From NCBI RefSeq assembly GCF_014205885.1, contig NZ_JACHFB010000002.1, forward strand, positions 1 through 64,000: a stretch of DNA of 64,000 nucleotides, in the 5' to 3' direction. Shown piece after piece: positions 1 to 8,702 of the stretch. The notes beneath the pieces were generated by a model. It did not search any database, was not told where the DNA came from, and saw only the letters and a list, made by a program, of their open reading frames with translations. Each line of letters begins with the position of its first letter. Position 1 is the first letter of the stretch. The position numbers and the translations under genes are program-made. Source of the stretch: Borreliella californiensis (GTDB lineage: Bacteria > Spirochaetota > Spirochaetia > Borreliales > Borreliaceae).

Positions 1-78
1 TACCAGGTTGATAGGTTAGAAGTGTAAGTATAGTAATATATTAAGCTGACTAATACTAATTACCCGTATCTTTGGCCA
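1..78 (+). rRNA. rrl: 23S ribosomal RNA, 3' end only
   Basis: The first ~78 bases read like the last stretch of a bacterial 23S rRNA: a GTTGATAGGTTAGAAGTGTAAG block followed by the GCTGACTAATACTAATTACC segment that closes domain VI. The gene begins upstream of the window. The exact 3' end is uncertain by several bases. A 5S gene follows after ~22 bases, as in a normal rRNA operon. Lyme Borrelia are known to carry tandem 23S-5S copies, but only one 23S end is visible here. Confidence 0.9.
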
Positions 79-100
79 TATTTTTGTCTTCCTTGTAAAA

Positions 101-213
101 ACCCTGGTGGTTAAAGAAAAGAGGAAACACCTGTTATCATTCCGAACACAGAAGTTAAGCTCTTATTCGCTGATGGTACTGCGAGTTCGCGGGAGAGTAA
201 GTTATTGCCAGGG
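101..213 (+). rRNA. rrf: 5S ribosomal RNA
   Basis: About 113 bases with the 5S layout. The 5' ACCCTGG and 3' CCAGGGT arms pair to close helix I. The interior carries the conserved CCGAACACAGAAGTTAAGC loop and a GATGGTACTGC segment. Poly-A before and poly-T after the helix could extend pairing and help terminate the rRNA transcript. Ends are approximate by 1-3 bases. An open reading frame can be drawn through this RNA on the plus strand, but it is not a gene. Confidence 0.95.
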
Positions 214-260
214 TTTTTATTTTTATACTTTAAGCCTTAAATTTATTATGTATATTTATT

Positions 261-289
261 TTTACACAGTGGTAAAAATATTGTATTTT
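261..289 (+). promoter_or_regulatory. Candidate sigma-70 promoter for hk1-rrp1
   Basis: TTTACA at 261-266 and TATTTT at 284-289 are separated by 17 bases, a reasonable sigma-70 pair, between the 5S gene and hk1. The predicted transcription start would lie around 295, giving a very short leader that crowds the AAGGA at 293-297. hk1 might instead be read from an rRNA transcript or another site. Supported by pattern only. Confidence 0.35.
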
Positions 290-311
290 AATAAGGAAAT
301 TTTAAAATAAA

Positions 312-3300
312 ATGAAAAAAGCGAACGTTTTAAGTGCTAATTTTTTAATTTTACTTTTGGTTTGCTTTGTCAACGCCAATTTATTTTCCAAGGATTTTTT
401 CAAGTTTAAGCTTATAGATCAATTTTTCCCTTTTTACTATAAGAATAATAACGGGGAATATGAAGGGCTTATTTTTCCTATTTTAGATAAATGGGCAAAA
501 GATAATAGTGTTGATATTAGAGTTGAGCATATTGATAATTTAAATGAAAGTGAAATTGAAGACGAAGCAATATATCTAGGATTGACTTATAACACAAAAT
601 TAAATGATTTTTTTTATTTTAAAAGTGAAGTTGCTAGGAGTATTTCAATTTTATTTTCTAAAAGCTCTAATAAAAAATATAAAAATATCCATTCAACATT
701 TTTATCCAATTTTAATATAGGTGTTATTAAAAATACAATATATGAAGATATTTTAAGACTAAAAAGTGCTAACACTATTTTTTTGGCGGATAATTCTCAA
801 GAGTTAGTATTGGCTTTAAAAAATGATAAAGTTGATTATATATATGGTGATTGTAAGACTTTGCATTATATTGCAAAGCAGTTTTTAAGCGAAGACCTTG
901 TGATTTTTTCCGGAGATGTTTTTTATAGTATCAAAAATAGAGTGGCTATTAGTAGAAATGCACCTGAGATAGTAAAGAATTTGAATTTAGATTTGTTTTC
1001 GTATTTGATGGAAATGCCTGAAGAACTTATTGTTTCTTTTTTAGATAGTACTTCTAAGGGAAATTTTGTTGATGTTGGTTTATATAATGATTATCCTCCT
1101 TTGAGCTTTATTAATTCACAGGGGAAATTGTCTGGAATTTTAGTGGATTTATGGAATCTTATCTCAAGGCAACATATCTTTAAGCCTATTTTTAAGGGAT
1201 TTCCCAAAGAGGATATTAAGAAATCATTAGATGGAAAGTCAGTAGGCATTTTTGGAGGAATTATTAGTAATGATAGTGTATTTGAAAATGTTAATTATGT
1301 AGTAAGTAAGCCAATATATCCTCTTAATTTTAAATTTTATTCTAAAGACCTAAACAATGATACTGGTCCAATAAATTCTCAGTTTATTGATTTTAATTTT
1401 AATAACATTCAATTAAATAAGAATAAAGATATTGTTAATAACTTTATAGATATTGTTAATAATTCATATGGGTTTATAGAAAATTCAATAACAACAAAAT
1501 ATTTATTAAAATTAAATGGATATAATGGCAGATTAAAATCTTACGATTCGATTTTTAATAAAAATAGGTTTTTAGTATTAGCTATTGATAACAGGGTTTA
1601 CAAGGTTATTAAATATATTCTTAATTCTATATTTGATGATATTTCATTTGAATCTTTACTTCAAATAGATAAAAATTGGTTGGATAAAGAAGAGATTAAT
1701 AGTTCTAGAATAAATAGTTATAAGATTATGAATAAGGTTAAATTTAATATTGAAGAAAAAATTTGGTTATCAAAAAATAATAAATTAAATCTTGCTGTTA
1801 AAAACTGGTATCCAATAGATTATGCTGAAGCAAATAATTATAAAGGAATAAATCAATTTTTGCTTGATAAGATTAGAATGTTTTCAGGTTTAGGATTTAA
1901 CATAATTGAAGCACACAGTAATTTAGATCTTAAAAAATTAATCAAATCTGGAAAAATTGATATGCTAAATACTAATGCAACCGATTCAAATTTAGATAAT
2001 GTTTTTAATATAAAATTAAATTCTCGAATTCCACTTTATATTTTTTCAAATAAAAAAAAGGTGCTTCCATCTAGACCTTTAGAAAGGTTTGCTGTACTTG
2101 ATTTTTTATATAGTAAAAATTTGGCCTCTAATATTAAATCAAAGCTTATTCTGGTAAGTAGCTTTAAGGAAGCCCTTCTTCTTCTTTATAAGGGAAAGGT
2201 AGATGGGATTATTAGCGATGAGTATACAGCTGCTACTGTTTTTGAAGAATTAAATATTGTTGATGTTGAGAAGCTTCCTACTTTTAGAGACTTGGCTTTT
2301 GACTTGAGTCTTGCTATTTATAATCAGGATTATATCTTGAAGGAAATTATTCAAAAAGTTGTTATGCGTTCTAATGTTGGCAGTCAGATGTATTTAAATG
2401 ACTGGAAATTTGATATTTATTATAAATCTAAAGGTATCAGGTTTAATAATTTTAAATTTCTAGTGTCAACAGTCATTATATTTTATTTTACTTTTTTAGG
2501 ATTTGTAATAATATTTATGTTTAGATTATCATTTGAGCAGAAAAGAAGATATTCTTTTGTGATGAATGAAAAAAAGATTGCAGAAGCTGCTAATGCTGCT
2601 AAAACCATTTTTATAGCTAACGTCAGCCATGATATTCGTACCCCTATTAACGGAATAATGGCGGCTACTGAGCTTTTGGATACAACTATTCTTACAGATG
2701 TTCAAAAAGATTATGTTAAAATGATAAATTATTCATCTGATTCTTTGCTTTCTTTAATTGATGATATATTGTATTTGTCTAAAATAGATGTCAGTGAATT
2801 ATATGTTGAGAGTCAAGAGATTGATTTAGAAAGTGAAATGGAAATGGTTTTAAAAACTTTTCAATCTCAATGTGCAAAGAAAAATATTGATTTATTTTCT
2901 TATTCTAAATCTATTTTTAAGAATTATATAAAAGGTGATATTGTAAAAATTAAACAAGTTTTAATTAATTTAATAGGAAATGCTTTTAAGTTTACAGATG
3001 ATGGTGTTATTGTTTTAAACTATGAAGAAGTATGTAGAACAATAGCCGATGGTAATAGGATTTTAGTTACAGTTGAATTTAAGGTAATGGATACAGGCAA
3101 AGGCATTGAAAAAGAGAATTTTTCTAAGATATTTGAAATATTCAAACAAGAGGATGATTCTTCTTCAAGGATTCATGAAGGTGCAGGATTGGGATTGTCA
3201 ATATCTAGAGAGCTTGTAAGACTAATGGGTGGCCTTGGCATTGCTGTTGATAGCAAAGTGGGAGAGGGTACCACTTTTTCATTTATGTTGCCCTTTTTAT

Positions 3301-4793
3301 TGGGCGGTGAGCTTAAGAATAAAAATTTGTCAATCAATAGATTGCAATCAATAAATGATGATAATAAAGTATTAAATGTGCTTTTAAGTCGAAAAGCTAT
3401 TAAAATTTTTGAACATTGTTCGATTTTATTGGGATGCTCTTCTAATGTTCACTATGTAGCATCTTTTGAGGATGCTTATGAAGTTTTCAATGATTTTCCT
3501 TTTTACAGTTTTGTTTATGTAAATGTAAATAACGATAATATTCAAGAGAGTATTCGATTTGCCAATAATATTGAAAGACTAAGTTCTGATGTACAAATTA
3601 TTTTTTTATTTTATTATTTAGATAATAAAGCTTTAAAAAATTTAAAATATATGTATGTTAAAAAGCCTTTAATGGGGCTTAGTATATGTTCTGTTTATAA
3701 AAAAGAGTGTACCCCAGAAATGGATTTTGAAGACTTGGTTCCAATAGATATCGCTTATAAGATAAAAGAACCCATAAATGTTTTAATAGCTGAAGATAAT
3801 CAGGTAAATCAAAAAGTGTTGAAAGATATTCTTGTTGTAATAGGCATTAATGAGAATTTTATTGATGTTGTAGATGATGGAGTAAAGGCTTTAAAATCTT
3901 TAAAAGATAAAAAATATGCTATCTCTTTTATTGATATACGAATGCCAAGATATGATGGATTTTCAGTGGCTAAGGAAATTAGAAAATTTGAAAAGGCTAA
4001 GAATTTAAAGCCGTGTGTTTTGGTTGCTGTAACAGCGCATGCTTTGCAAGAGTATAAAGATAAGTGTCTTGCAAGTGGTATGAATGATTATATCTCAAAA
4101 CCAATACACATAAGTTCAATTAAAACTATATTAAAAAAATATTTACAATTTGAAGTTAATGATGTTCGGAAGAATGAAGATTTCAATCAACTTGTTAAGT
4201 TTCCTAACTTAGATGTTAATAGGGCTTTAAAAGAGTTAAATCTTTCATATGCATCATATTCTGAATTATGTAGAGGGCTTGTTGATTTTATCTCTATTAA
4301 CATTATTGATTTAGAAAAAGCTTTTGATGAGGAAAATTTGTCTTTAATTAAGGATATATCTCATTCAATATCCGGAGCTCTTTCTAATATGCGTAGTGAA
4401 TTGTATAAAGATTTTCAAAAAATTGAAACAAGTAAAGATTCAATTTATGAGTTGAAAAAAATGTATTTTTTTGTAAAAGATGATTTATTTCAGCTAATAA
4501 GCGACATAAAGGAGAATGTTTTATTTGAGTCTAAGATTGTTAGTGAGAACAAGCTATACTTTAAAAATAATGATCAATTTTTAAACCTTCTCAATAAGCT
4601 TTTAATTGGTATTAAGACTAGAAAGCCAAGAGAATACAAAGAAATTCTTGAGAGCATTGACAAGTATGTTTTAGACGATAATATTCAGGTACTATTTAGT
4701 GATCTTCGCAAGAATTTAAGACTATATAGATTTGCTGAGAGCTCTAAGATTCTTGAAGAGATTATTGAAATGCTTAATAATAAGAGATATTAG
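312..4793 (+). CDS. hk1: Hybrid sensor histidine kinase Hk1
   Basis: Membrane sensor kinase that drives the diguanylate cyclase Rrp1 encoded two bases downstream. The 1493 residues read in order as: signal/anchor helix (about 7-24), three consecutive periplasmic solute-binding-protein-like modules (roughly 28-245, 250-490, 510-700), one transmembrane helix (about 715-738), HisKA with the H-box NVSHDIRTP and phospho-His773, HATPase with DTGKGI (Asp927) and GAGLGLS (about 957), a receiver domain with EDN at 1161-1163, phospho-acceptor Asp1208 and Lys1263, and a C-terminal HPt-like helix bundle with His1351. The start ATG follows AAGGA at 293-297. The layout matches B. burgdorferi BB0420. The kinase core and receiver residues all look intact. 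The SBP modules imply sensing of small periplasmic ligands, whose identity the sequence does not show. Confidence 0.96.
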   Translation: MKKANVLSANFLILLLVCFVNANLFSKDFFKFKLIDQFFPFYYKNNNGEYEGLIFPILDKWAKDNSVDIRVEHIDNLNESEIEDEAIYLGLTYNTKLNDFFYFKSEVARSISILFSKSSNKKYKNIHSTFLSNFNIGVIKNTIYEDILRLKSANTIFLADNSQELVLALKNDKVDYIYGDCKTLHYIAKQFLSEDLVIFSGDVFYSIKNRVAISRNAPEIVKNLNLDLFSYLMEMPEELIVSFLDSTSKGNFVDVGLYNDYPPLSFINSQGKLSGILVDLWNLISRQHIFKPIFKGFPKEDIKKSLDGKSVGIFGGIISNDSVFENVNYVVSKPIYPLNFKFYSKDLNNDTGPINSQFIDFNFNNIQLNKNKDIVNNFIDIVNNSYGFIENSITTKYLLKLNGYNGRLKSYDSIFNKNRFLVLAIDNRVYKVIKYILNSIFDDISFESLLQIDKNWLDKEEINSSRINSYKIMNKVKFNIEEKIWLSKNNKLNLAVKNWYPIDYAEANNYKGINQFLLDKIRMFSGLGFNIIEAHSNLDLKKLIKSGKIDMLNTNATDSNLDNVFNIKLNSRIPLYIFSNKKKVLPSRPLERFAVLDFLYSKNLASNIKSKLILVSSFKEALLLLYKGKVDGIISDEYTAATVFEELNIVDVEKLPTFRDLAFDLSLAIYNQDYILKEIIQKVVMRSNVGSQMYLNDWKFDIYYKSKGIRFNNFKFLVSTVIIFYFTFLGFVIIFMFRLSFEQKRRYSFVMNEKKIAEAANAAKTIFIANVSHDIRTPINGIMAATELLDTTILTDVQKDYVKMINYSSDSLLSLIDDILYLSKIDVSELYVESQEIDLESEMEMVLKTFQSQCAKKNIDLFSYSKSIFKNYIKGDIVKIKQVLINLIGNAFKFTDDGVIVLNYEEVCRTIADGNRILVTVEFKVMDTGKGIEKENFSKIFEIFKQEDDSSSRIHEGAGLGLSISRELVRLMGGLGIAVDSKVGEGTTFSFMLPFLLGGELKNKNLSINRLQSINDDNKVLNVLLSRKAIKIFEHCSILLGCSSNVHYVASFEDAYEVFNDFPFYSFVYVNVNNDNIQESIRFANNIERLSSDVQIIFLFYYLDNKALKNLKYMYVKKPLMGLSICSVYKKECTPEMDFEDLVPIDIAYKIKEPINVLIAEDNQVNQKVLKDILVVIGINENFIDVVDDGVKALKSLKDKKYAISFIDIRMPRYDGFSVAKEIRKFEKAKNLKPCVLVAVTAHALQEYKDKCLASGMNDYISKPIHISSIKTILKKYLQFEVNDVRKNEDFNQLVKFPNLDVNRALKELNLSYASYSELCRGLVDFISINIIDLEKAFDEENLSLIKDISHSISGALSNMRSELYKDFQKIETSKDSIYELKKMYFFVKDDLFQLISDIKENVLFESKIVSENKLYFKNNDQFLNLLNKLLIGIKTRKPREYKEILESIDKYVLDDNIQVLFSDLRKNLRLYRFAESSKILEEIIEMLNNKRY

Positions 4794-4795
4794 CA

Positions 4796-5719
4796 GTGGA
4801 AATGATAATTAAAGATAAAGCTTTTGAAGCAGAGAATCAGAAGCTTTTAATTGTAGATGATTCTCCCACCAATTTAGATTTATTGGTAAACATATTGCAA
4901 GATGCTTATGAGATTGAGGTTGCAACAAACGGACTTGATGCTTTAAAGCAAGTTGAAAAAGATAGTCCGGATCTTGTACTTCTTGACATAGGACTTCCAG
5001 ATATTAGCGGCTATGAGGTATGTAGAAAGTTAAAAAGCGATCCTGATACCAAAGAGATTCCTGTAATTTTTATTAGTTCAAGGAGTTCCACAGATGCTCA
5101 GCTTGAAGGATTTAACGTTGGTGGAGTAGATTATATTTTAAAGCCTTTTAATAGTCGAATAATTGATGCTAGAGTTAAGACGCATCTTGAATTAAAGAAG
5201 TTAAGAGATTATTTTAAAAGCTTGTCTAGAATTGATGGGCTTACTCAAATTCCAAATAGAAGATTTTTTATGGATAAATTTTCTAAGTCATGGATGAAAG
5301 CTTTAGAAAGTAAAGAAATAATAATTGTTGGGATGTTGGATATTGATAATTTTAAAAATTACAATGATAATTATGGCCACACAAATGGTGATGAATGTCT
5401 TAAATTGATTGCTAAAGCTTTATATAAGGTTTCTTTAAAATATAAAATAGATGTTGCTCGATATGGAGGAGAAGAATTTATTTTTTTTTCTGTAAACAAG
5501 AGTCTAAATGAAATGATTGGCATTATTAAAACAATGATTAATGATATAAAGTGCTTAAGAATAGTTCATGAGCACAGTAGTGTTTCTAGCATTGTAACTG
5601 TTTCAATTGGCCTTGCTCAAGAAATTCCTATTGATAACAATTTTACCAATATCATAAAGCTTGCTGATCGCAAGCTTTATGAGGCTAAAGTTTCTGGAAG
5701 AAATCAGTTTAGGTATTAA
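4796..5719 (+). CDS. rrp1: Response regulator diguanylate cyclase Rrp1
   Basis: Makes cyclic di-GMP from two GTP when phosphorylated by Hk1; in B. burgdorferi it is known as the only diguanylate cyclase. The receiver spans ~16-130 with acidic pair Asp21-Asp22, phospho-acceptor Asp64 and Lys116. The GGDEF domain spans ~140-307 with the active-site signature GGEEF at 224-228 and a DIDNFKNYND substrate motif near 182. The usual inhibitory RxxD site five residues before the signature reads YKID (216-219), so product inhibition may be absent. The GTG start at 4796 lies two bases after the hk1 stop; an in-frame ATG at 4802 is an alternative, and neither has a strong Shine-Dalgarno. Clearly co-transcribed with hk1. 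Confidence 0.96.
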   Translation: MEMIIKDKAFEAENQKLLIVDDSPTNLDLLVNILQDAYEIEVATNGLDALKQVEKDSPDLVLLDIGLPDISGYEVCRKLKSDPDTKEIPVIFISSRSSTDAQLEGFNVGGVDYILKPFNSRIIDARVKTHLELKKLRDYFKSLSRIDGLTQIPNRRFFMDKFSKSWMKALESKEIIIVGMLDIDNFKNYNDNYGHTNGDECLKLIAKALYKVSLKYKIDVARYGGEEFIFFSVNKSLNEMIGIIKTMINDIKCLRIVHEHSSVSSIVTVSIGLAQEIPIDNNFTNIIKLADRKLYEAKVSGRNQFRY

Positions 5720-5732
5720 ATTTATATTTAAT
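5715..5732. terminator. Weak bidirectional hairpin between rrp1 and dipA
   Basis: ATTAAAT and ATTTAAT form a 7-bp inverted repeat around a 4-base loop (TTAT) in the 18-base gap between convergent rrp1 and dipA. The stem is pure A/T, so its stability is low and the call is tentative. Confidence 0.3.
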
Positions 5733-5737
5733 AGACC

Positions 5738-6790
5738 TTAATATTTATAAGTTATAGATATTCCAATGGAATCATAATAAAAATAAGAATTGTCAGTTGC
5801 TATTCTTTTTGAAATATCAGCCAGTCCAGCTGTGTTACTTGTGTATGTGGGATTTGTAGATAATTTAAATTGAAGGCCAATTGTTAAAGGTTTGATAACT
5901 TCAAAATTAGCAACAATAGAAATATTGTGATAAAAAATATCACTTCCCCAACCCTTGTTTTTCCAAGAGCTTATGTTTCTTTCTTTGCCAATTTGTGTTT
6001 TTCCTTTATAAAGTAGCCCTATGGTGTTAAGAGGTATTGGCATTTTGTAAGCTAAAAGAGCGTAAGGTTTTATTAGCATGCCATTTATATTTTTGCCATC
6101 ATCTGCTTTATATTTCCAAAGTTGATCTTTTTTTGCATGAGGATTGATTAAGTATATAAAATCATTTCCAATAACTGTAATAATGTGCGTCCATTCTCCT
6201 TGAAAAATGGCGTTTAAGTCAAATTGGAATCGTCCTCCTGTTGTTATTTCTGAATAAAATTCAACAGCATTTGAATATTTTCCATTTTCAATGTGCACGC
6301 CAACTCCTTTAAATCCAAAAGCTTGCCAACCTATACCAAGTTCATTTGATGCATATAAATTTAAAAAAGCAATAGGAGTAAAGCTTGCTTTGCTTTTAAA
6401 TGAGACACTTACAGGAGATAATCCAATATTTAAATCTATGTCTATGCCATTGTTTTTAAAAAATATAGAATTGGGATTGTGCAAAGCTTTGAAATTTTTA
6501 TAGTAGCCTAAATATGATATTAGTTTTATTCCTCCCCAATAATTGACTGGAATTTTTAAACTTGGTTTAATATTTTGGAAATTAGGATGTTTAAAGCTTT
6601 GTGAAAAGCTGCTTTCATTTGTGCCCAGCTCGTGGGGAGGATAATAAGCAGATTGAAAATTAAAGTAAAAATATTCATTATTGAATTCTAGGTTCTTTTG
6701 ATCTTGAGCAAAAATTATTTTTGCTTGCAAAATTAACAAGCAAAAGCAAATTTTTTTTATTAACATTTTTATTTTGCATACCTTTTCCAT
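5738..6790 (-). CDS. dipA: Outer membrane porin DipA (dicarboxylate-specific porin)
   Basis: Matches BB0418, reported in B. burgdorferi as an outer-membrane channel inhibited by dicarboxylates. 350 residues with an N-terminal signal peptide, many alternating aromatic/polar strands and a C-terminal strand ending in Tyr-Lys-Tyr, consistent with a beta barrel. The annotated ATG at 6790 abuts the adk stop. The second Met at residue 9 starts a more typical signal peptide (positive charge, hydrophobic core, cleavage near FAQ at ~27-29), so the true start may be there. Last gene of the minus-strand run cheR-cheB-traB-like-adk-dipA. Identity by memory of the family and position. Confidence 0.88.
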   Translation of the reverse strand: MEKVCKIKMLIKKICFCLLILQAKIIFAQDQKNLEFNNEYFYFNFQSAYYPPHELGTNESSFSQSFKHPNFQNIKPSLKIPVNYWGGIKLISYLGYYKNFKALHNPNSIFFKNNGIDIDLNIGLSPVSVSFKSKASFTPIAFLNLYASNELGIGWQAFGFKGVGVHIENGKYSNAVEFYSEITTGGRFQFDLNAIFQGEWTHIITVIGNDFIYLINPHAKKDQLWKYKADDGKNINGMLIKPYALLAYKMPIPLNTIGLLYKGKTQIGKERNISSWKNKGWGSDIFYHNISIVANFEVIKPLTIGLQFKLSTNPTYTSNTAGLADISKRIATDNSYFYYDSIGISITYKY

Positions 6791-7426
6791 TTAAATTTTT
6801 TTTAACATTATTTTAATTATTTTTTTTTTCATTTCATCAATCTTGCCTGATGCATCAACATTGTTAAGTCTAGAGCATTTTGAGTAAAATGCTATTAATG
6901 GTTTTGTTTGTAATTTATATTCTTTAAGTCTTGTTTTTAAGCATTCTTCTTTATCATCTTCTCGTTGGTAAAGTTCTCCTCCGCAAACATCGCATGTACC
7001 AATGGTTTTTGTGGCTAGGGTATATATATTAAAAATATTATTGCAGGATTTGCAAATTCTTCTTCCCGAGAGTCTTTTTATTACTAACTCTTCATCAATT
7101 AAGAAGTTTATTATTGTTGCATTTGGTAAAAATTTGTCAAGTGCTTCGGCTTGACAAATATTGCGCGGAAATCCATCCAAAATAAAATTTTTGTTATTTT
7201 TAATAGCTTTAATTTTGTCTTCTACTATTTTGATTGTGATTAGGTCAGGAACCAGTTCTCCCTTTTCAACAATTTTTTTTATTTCTTTTCCAAGAGCTGT
7301 AGAATTTAAAATATTTTCTCTAAATAAATCTCCTGTTGAAATGTGTTGATATTTAAATTCATTAGAAATAATTTTTGAAATAGTCCCCTTTCCAGAACCT
7401 GGAGGACCTAAAAATACAAGCCCCAT
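6791..7426 (-). CDS. adk: Adenylate kinase
   Basis: Cytoplasmic enzyme interconverting ATP + AMP and two ADP. 211 residues, usual length. The P-loop GPPGSGKGT lies at residues 7-15, followed by the AMP-binding STGDLFRE segment (about 31-38) and DGFPRN near 84. The LID holds two CxxC pairs (CKSC, CDVC), so this is the zinc-binding long form. The stop is immediately followed by dipA on the same strand. A purine auxotroph such as Borrelia depends on this step for nucleotide balance. Confidence 0.97.
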   Translation of the reverse strand: MGLVFLGPPGSGKGTISKIISNEFKYQHISTGDLFRENILNSTALGKEIKKIVEKGELVPDLITIKIVEDKIKAIKNNKNFILDGFPRNICQAEALDKFLPNATIINFLIDEELVIKRLSGRRICKSCNNIFNIYTLATKTIGTCDVCGGELYQREDDKEECLKTRLKEYKLQTKPLIAFYSKCSRLNNVDASGKIDEMKKKIIKIMLKKI

Positions 7427-7464
7427 ATATACTCCTGTGTAAATATTTATTATATTTTAAGGGT

Positions 7465-8679
7465 TTATTTGAAAACATTTAATAAAAATTTAAGTCCTAC
7501 AATTGTTCCAATTGTAGATCCAAAGTTTACAAAAAGCACTATTAATAGAATTCTTGTAACTTTGTTTTTGAAATATCCTTTTATTGTCGACAATTCTTCT
7601 TGTAGATTTTCAAAATCTTTGACCTTTGGTTTGTTTATATAAGCTTCAACAAGTCCTGCTACCATGCCTGTTCCTATGAATGGTATTAATGAGAATATTG
7701 GAGAACCTACAATAGCTGTTAAAATTGTTAAAGGATTGGATTTTAATAAAATAGATGCGATGCCTGAAAAAAGAGAGTTAGATATTATCCAAAGCTTTAA
7801 ATTTTTGTAAGCAAAATCAAATCCCTTAAAGTAAAAAGAGCTTACTATTAGTAAAATGATTGAAATTGCAATCAAGTAGGATAGCACCTTGCTAAATGAA
7901 AAATTTTTCTTAGGTATTCTTTCGAGTTCTTCAACGTTTATTATTTTTTTATTTTGACTTATTTCTTTTAAAGTTCTCATTATTCCGCTTACATGGCCTG
8001 CGCCCACAACGGCAAGAATAATGCCTGTTCCTTCAAGTATTTTGTTTGTAATAAATTCGTCTCTTTCATCAATTAATGCTTTTTTTGCTTTGGGTATTTC
8101 TTTGGAAAGTTCTTCCATTATTTTTGAAAGAGCGTCTTGTTCTTTGAGCTTTTCAATTTCATCTTTTGTAATTTTTGCATCTGTTAGGGAAAAAAGGCTT
8201 GAGATTATTTTTGCTTTTTCAAATATTGGAATAGATATCCAAGCTCTTTTTAGAGTTGTCTCAATTTTTCTGTCAGCAAGAATTAATGGAATATTGTGTT
8301 TTTTGGCTCTTAAAATAGCTGTTTTCATTTCTTCACCAGGTTTTATTCCTTGTTCTTTTGCTAATTTTTTTTGAAAATTGCTAAGAATTATGTTTATTAT
8401 GAGAAAGAAAGCCTTTCCTTGTTTTAATGCTTTATCTATATCCAAGTTTCTCCATTTTTCATTTTCATTGGTGTTTAAGATCGAATGATAGCGAGCCTCA
8501 TCAAGTTCAACGGCAATATAGTCTGGCTTTAAAATTTCTATCAAATTTGCAGTATCTTCTGAGCTTTTTTTTGACACGTGAGCAGTTCCAAGTATATATA
8601 TTGCTTTATTATGTATATTAAATTTACTTACATGAGAAAAACAGTCTTCTGTTTCGGTGTTTTCTTGTTTATTGTCCAA
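7465..8679 (-). CDS. TraB/PrgY family membrane protein
   Basis: 404 residues. The N-terminal half carries the family hallmarks: GTAHVSKKS near 31, a conserved Glu in the VELDE segment, and GAGHVSGI near 225, which make up the putative metallo-hydrolase fold seen in TraB, PrgY and Tiki-type proteins. The C-terminal part (from ~265) has several hydrophobic helices with a basic stretch between them. PrgY in Enterococcus limits pheromone activity, but the substrate here is unknown. Sits between cheB and adk on the minus strand and corresponds to BB0416. The family call is solid; the role in Borrelia is not known. Confidence 0.85.
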   Translation of the reverse strand: MDNKQENTETEDCFSHVSKFNIHNKAIYILGTAHVSKKSSEDTANLIEILKPDYIAVELDEARYHSILNTNENEKWRNLDIDKALKQGKAFFLIINIILSNFQKKLAKEQGIKPGEEMKTAILRAKKHNIPLILADRKIETTLKRAWISIPIFEKAKIISSLFSLTDAKITKDEIEKLKEQDALSKIMEELSKEIPKAKKALIDERDEFITNKILEGTGIILAVVGAGHVSGIMRTLKEISQNKKIINVEELERIPKKNFSFSKVLSYLIAISIILLIVSSFYFKGFDFAYKNLKLWIISNSLFSGIASILLKSNPLTILTAIVGSPIFSLIPFIGTGMVAGLVEAYINKPKVKDFENLQEELSTIKGYFKNKVTRILLIVLFVNFGSTIGTIVGLKFLLNVFK

Positions 8680-8702
8680 AAAATATTCCTTGTTTAAAAA
8701 AT

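Noticed and set aside
107..310. 67-codon open frame at the left end
   Set aside because: It runs through the 5S rRNA gene and has no ribosome-binding site; a shadow of a structural RNA.
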